A DNA stretch of 64,000 nt from Mycobacterium szulgai (GTDB lineage: Bacteria > Actinomycetota > Actinomycetes > Mycobacteriales > Mycobacteriaceae). Shown here one piece after another: positions 61,202-64,000 of this stretch. The stretch lies in contig NZ_LQPW01000120.1 in assembly GCF_002116635.1 (NCBI RefSeq), positions 1 through 64,000 on the forward strand, read 5' to 3'. The stretch's first letter is position 1, and each line of letters begins with the position of its first letter. The notes under the pieces were generated by a model. The model saw only the letters and a program-made list of their open reading frames with translations, was not told the origin of the DNA and ran no database searches. The position numbers were made by a program, and so were the translations under genes.

Positions 61202-62547
61202 TGGTGACGGCTACCTTCTGGATGGGCATTCCCCCAGAGGTGCACGCCGCGGCACTTGTCGGCCCTGGCCCGGGTTCGCTCGTGACGGCCGCTGGTTCGT
61301 GGGCAGCACTGAGCGCTCAATATGCCTCGGCGGCAGAGGTTCTCACGGCGGAGCTGGACGTGGTGCAAAGCGCGGCATGGGAGGGACCCAGCGCCGAAAG
61401 CTACGTCGGGGCGCACGTGCCTTTTGTTGCGTGGTTAGCCAAGACCAGCGCGGAATACGCGCAGGTGGCTGCCGCGCACGAGGCCACGGCGGCAGCGTAT
61501 GTCAGTGCGCTGGCGGCCATGCCGACGCTGCCGGAGCTGGCCGCCAATCATGTAGCCCACGGGGTGTTGCTGGCAACGAATTTCTTTGGAATCAATAGCA
61601 TCCCAATCGCGCTGAACGAGGCCGAGTATGTACGGATGTGGATCCAGGCCGCAATCACGATGAGCGTTTATGAGGCAGCGACGACAGTGGCGCTGGCCTC
61701 GGCACCGCACAGCACTCCGGCGCCGGTAGTGGTTAAAACCGGTTTCGGTGACGCCGGCGACATACCACCAATACCACCGATACCGCCCATACCGCCGTTA
61801 CCCCCATCTTGGTTGGCGGCACTACTGGCAGTGCTCGCACAGGTGTTCAGTGTGTTGTATGAGGTGGCTGTAGTCGTGTTCGAGGTGCTATACGTGACGG
61901 CCATGCTGCTCGGCGAGGCATTGTTCACGTTGGGCGTGTTGTTGTTTGAGGCTCTTGGGCTTCTGATCAACATTCTCGGGGAAGCGCTAATTACTCTGCT
62001 GGGAGTGCTGCTGGACAACATTGCGGTGGTTTTGGCGCTAGCAGGAGTGGTGGGCGTGGTGGGGGCGGGACTCGCCGTGGGCGGGGTTGTGGCCGCCGGA
62101 ATCGGCGCGGGGATCGCGGTTCCGATCGCTGTGCCGCTGGGCGTGGCGGGCGGCGGCGACTATTTGTCGCGCCGGGACCACGATTGCGCGGACGCCGACG
62201 AGGCGACCACCCCGCGGACGGCAGCCGAGACGATAACGGCGCCCACTAACGAGGCAATGACGCCGAACAAGGGCGAAGGTATCGATGCCGCTGCCGCTGG
62301 GAAGTATCCGTCGGAAACGCAGTCGGCAACTCCGGCAGCGACATCGGACTCGGATCGGTGTGCCGGCGTCTTGGGGTTTACCGGAACTAGCGGCAAGGAG
62401 GCTGTCGGCGCGCCGGCCGGCCTAGCCACCCTCGATGGCGCTGATGGGTTTGGCGATGGTCCGCGGGTTCCAATGCTGCCAGCTAGTTGGGACGCGGATG
62501 TGATCGGAACGACGATCGACAGGGAGTTGGTGAGCTTAACGGCATGA
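61201..62547 (+). CDS. PPE family protein, PPE4-like
   Basis: A 448-residue PPE protein. The N-terminal domain, [29 protein letters not shown], then [20 protein letters not shown] and [25 protein letters not shown], matches PPE4 of ESX-3 closely. The middle is a proline repeat ([14 protein letters not shown]) followed by a very hydrophobic stretch (about 205-320) with several possible membrane helices, which PPE4 lacks in this form. The end, [21 protein letters not shown] then [14 protein letters not shown], again follows PPE4. So head and tail are conserved while the middle has been replaced or expanded. Confidence 0.92.
   Translation: MVTATFWMGIPPEVHAAALVGPGPGSLVTAAGSWAALSAQYASAAEVLTAELDVVQSAAWEGPSAESYVGAHVPFVAWLAKTSAEYAQVAAAHEATAAAYVSALAAMPTLPELAANHVAHGVLLATNFFGINSIPIALNEAEYVRMWIQAAITMSVYEAATTVALASAPHSTPAPVVVKTGFGDAGDIPPIPPIPPIPPLPPSWLAALLAVLAQVFSVLYEVAVVVFEVLYVTAMLLGEALFTLGVLLFEALGLLINILGEALITLLGVLLDNIAVVLALAGVVGVVGAGLAVGGVVAAGIGAGIAVPIAVPLGVAGGGDYLSRRDHDCADADEATTPRTAAETITAPTNEAMTPNKGEGIDAAAAGKYPSETQSATPAATSDSDRCAGVLGFTGTSGKEAVGAPAGLATLDGADGFGDGPRVPMLPASWDADVIGTTIDRELVSLTA
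61762..61806 (+). repeat. Five 9-bp tandem units in the PPE gene
   Basis: ATACCACCA, ATACCACCG, ATACCGCCC, ATACCGCCG and TTACCCCCA follow one another without a gap and encode Ile-Pro-Pro repeats ending Leu-Pro-Pro. Slippage could change copy number in frame (nine bases each), altering the length of the rigid linker between the PPE domain and the hydrophobic region. Confidence 0.85.
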
Positions 62548-62595
62548 CGGTAGCCACTTGCTAAACCGAAATTGCACAACGGAAAAGGAGTTTCT

Positions 62596-62889
62596 GTGAG
62601 CTTATTGGATGCACACATTCCGCAGTTGGTCGCTTCGCAGTCGGCATTTGCCGATAAGGCCGGGTTGATGCGTCACACCATCGGTGAGGCTGAGCAGTCG
62701 GCGATGTCGGCGCAGGCGTTTCACCAAGGAGAAGCCGCGGCGGCGTTTCAGAGCGCTCACGCCCGATTTGTCGCGGCGGCGGCCAAGGTCAATAGCTTGC
62801 TGGACGTCGCTCAAGCGAACCTTGGCGACGCAGCGGGCACCTACGTCGCGGCTGATGCGGCGGCCGCATCCAGCTACACCGGCTTCTGA
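62596..62889 (+). CDS. esxS: EsxG/EsxS-family WXG100 protein
   Basis: A 97-residue Esx protein, exactly the EsxG length: [64 protein letters not shown] and [19 protein letters not shown]. It is nearly identical to EsxG/EsxS, with the SSYTGF end as in EsxS. In place of WxG these proteins carry a FHQG turn. GTG 62596 is preceded by AAAGGAG. It forms a 1:1 complex with the EsxH-like protein just downstream and is exported by an ESX-3-type system encoded elsewhere. The esxS symbol is my best guess; esxG-like is equally descriptive. Confidence 0.93.
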   Translation: MSLLDAHIPQLVASQSAFADKAGLMRHTIGEAEQSAMSAQAFHQGEAAAAFQSAHARFVAAAAKVNSLLDVAQANLGDAAGTYVAADAAAASSYTGF

Positions 62890-62921
62890 GATTCCCGGCG
62901 CAAATAGCGAAAGGACCTGTG

Positions 62922-63212
62922 ATGGCGCAGATTATGTACAACTACCCGGCGATGATGGCGCATGCCGGGAACATGTCGGGCTATGCCGGCACGTTGCAAA
63001 CCTTGGGTGCCGATATCGCGAGCGAACAGGCTGCCCTGTCCAACGCCTGGCAGGGTGATACCGGTATGACGTATCAGGGCTGGCAGACGCAATGGAATCA
63101 GGCTCTGGAAGACCTGGTGCGGGCCTACCACTCGATGGCAAGCACCCACGAATCCAACACCATGGCCATGATGGCTCGTGACCAGGCCGAAGCCGCGAAA
63201 TGGGGTGCCTGA
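62922..63212 (+). CDS. esxR: EsxH/EsxR-family WXG100 protein
   Basis: A 96-residue Esx protein: [66 protein letters not shown]. The WQG turn and [22 protein letters not shown] tail are typical of Esx[17 protein letters not shown] and [15 protein letters not shown] are closer to EsxR. ATG 62922 is chosen over GTG 62919, with AAAGGA seven bases away. His14 and His70-type metal ligands of EsxH are partly here (H15, H70, H76 region). It forms the heterodimer with the preceding protein, and a strong terminator follows. Confidence 0.94.
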   Translation: MAQIMYNYPAMMAHAGNMSGYAGTLQTLGADIASEQAALSNAWQGDTGMTYQGWQTQWNQALEDLVRAYHSMASTHESNTMAMMARDQAEAAKWGA

Positions 63213-63244
63213 CAAGTACTGGTCACCAGACAGTGGACTATCGA

Positions 63245-63278
63245 CAGAACCGCTGCGGGAACATCCGCAGCGGTTCTG
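63245..63278 (+). terminator. Terminator after the Esx pair
   Basis: CAGAACCGCTGCGG (63245-63258) and CCGCAGCGGTTCTG (63265-63278) form a perfect 14-bp stem with the loop GAACAT, 33 bases after the esxR stop. There is no T-run, as in many mycobacterial terminators. Its position marks the end of the PE-PPE-EsxS-EsxR unit. Confidence 0.85.
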
Positions 63279-63723
63279 CGCATCAACATCAATGACGGGT
63301 TGCCGCAGGCCGTAGCGGCGGTTCAGTCCCACCCGGCACGGGAGAGCGCCACCCGGTGGTAGTGCGCCGCTGCGTGGTCTGATCCCGCGGCACGGCAATC
63401 ACAACAAGACGCTCACGGCGTTGGATCCGTTCTCGACATAGCCACTAGGGGGCATGCACGCTTGCCCGGCGACGTGCAGGACAATCCGGATTTCGCGAAC
63501 TGTCGGGGGCCTGGGCGCGGGAATTGCTATAGCAGAACACATTTGATGCTCCAGTCTGGCTAAATTTCAGTCACGGATCCGCTGACAGGCTCATTTCCTT
63601 CAAAGACACGCCTCGGCGGGCGCTCCGGTAACAACCGATACCTATTGCATCGCAATGGTTTTCAACACGCTGGATGCTCTTCCCTCCCGAACGCGTCTGA
63701 TTGCAAATCGATGCTGTTGCAGC
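63279..63723. other. Gap without an assignable gene
   Basis: About 445 bases between the terminator and the right-edge gene. Frames are short and show no family motif. Sequence around 63590-63720 is less GC-rich and may contain the promoter of the following gene. Confidence 0.5.
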
Positions 63724-64000
63724 ATGGAGACAGACGTGCAACGACTCATCACGACGACCGAGAATATCGATAACGTATGGCTGCCAACGGATTACAGAAA
63801 GGCGGCAGCATTGTTCGGCAACACGTTCGGGGGAATGGCGCGTCGGGAGTTTCTCGCAGGTGCCGCTTTGGCCGGCAGCATCGGAGTCCTCGCGCCGTGG
63901 GCTGGTCCGGTAATCGGCACCGCCCGCGCAGTTGGTCCAGAACGGGACTCGGGTTTCGATCCCAAGTTTGCTCTTGAGGTGACTCTTCCCCTAGCCCTCG
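63724..64000 (+). CDS. Tat-signal exported protein, cut by the right edge
   Basis: A frame open from ATG 63724 to the window end (92 codons). A second in-frame ATG at 63835 begins MARREFLAGAALAGSIGVLA, a twin-arginine (Arg-Arg-x-Phe-Leu) signal with a hydrophobic core, ending near TARA-VG. If 63835 is the start the signal peptide is N-terminal; if 63724 is, there is a 37-residue leader before it, less usual but possible. The next residues, GFDPKFALEVTLPLAL, are too few to name a family. Exported, cofactor-bearing or lipid-active enzymes are common users of this signal. Confidence 0.6.
   Translation, partial: METDVQRLITTTENIDNVWLPTDYRKAAALFGNTFGGMARREFLAGAALAGSIGVLAPWAGPVIGTARAVGPERDSGFDPKFALEVTLPLAL

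Overview
The window is mycobacterial chromosome, most likely from a non-tuberculous species. It is GC-rich and carries families typical of the genus: PE and PPE proteins, Esx proteins, the siderophore importer IrtAB, an MmpL transporter, a WhiB regulator, YrbE, and many FadD/FadE/Ech lipid genes. All assignments come from reading the sequence and remembered family knowledge; no database search was run.

Layout. (1) 0.2-2.4 kb is a conserved block of rphA, rdgB, a DUF3817 membrane gene and lprD. (2) 2.4-4.4 kb lies where M. tuberculosis has mycobactin genes mbtK-N between lprD and irtA. Here it holds a decayed LAGLIDADG-type gene, a tRNA-Leu and a PPE gene. (3) 4.7-9.2 kb holds irtA-irtB behind a candidate IdeR box. 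(4) 9.2-16.6 kb is an acyl-CoA module: an APH-type kinase, an acyl-CoA dehydrogenase, then fabG2-thiolase-CoA-transferase-dehydrogenase in overlapping frames, and a GntR regulator. (5) 17.0-46.9 kb is a large catabolic island with seven crotonase, CoA-ligase and thioesterase runs or operons, two amidohydrolases, a P450, a truncated Rieske protein, a TetR regulator and two broken genes (an SDR and a Baeyer-Villiger-type monooxygenase). A TACTGTA-containing operator-like element recurs at seven intergenic sites across it, two of them sharing an identical 22-bp sequence, which suggests one shared regulon. A PAS-GGDEF-EAL protein, a WhiB4-like protein and a tandem haem-oxygenase-fold protein are embedded in it.

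(6) 46.9-53.7 kb is a patchy, less GC-rich accessory stretch: an orphan YrbE permease, a Tat/lipoprotein-type solute-binding protein, a stand-alone YcaO protein and several very small ORFs. The YcaO gene is preceded by a 29-codon ORF with a strong ribosome-binding site and then a 14-bp-stem hairpin, an arrangement seen in ribosomal-peptide (RiPP) operons. This is the best candidate here for an undescribed system. (7) 53.9-60.0 kb holds MmpL, an amino-acid permease and a PucR-type regulator. (8) 60.9-63.3 kb is a detached copy of the head of the ESX-3 locus (PE5-like, PPE4-like, EsxG/EsxS-like, EsxH/EsxR-like) with a strong terminator and no secretion machinery beside it. A Tat-signal gene runs off the right edge.
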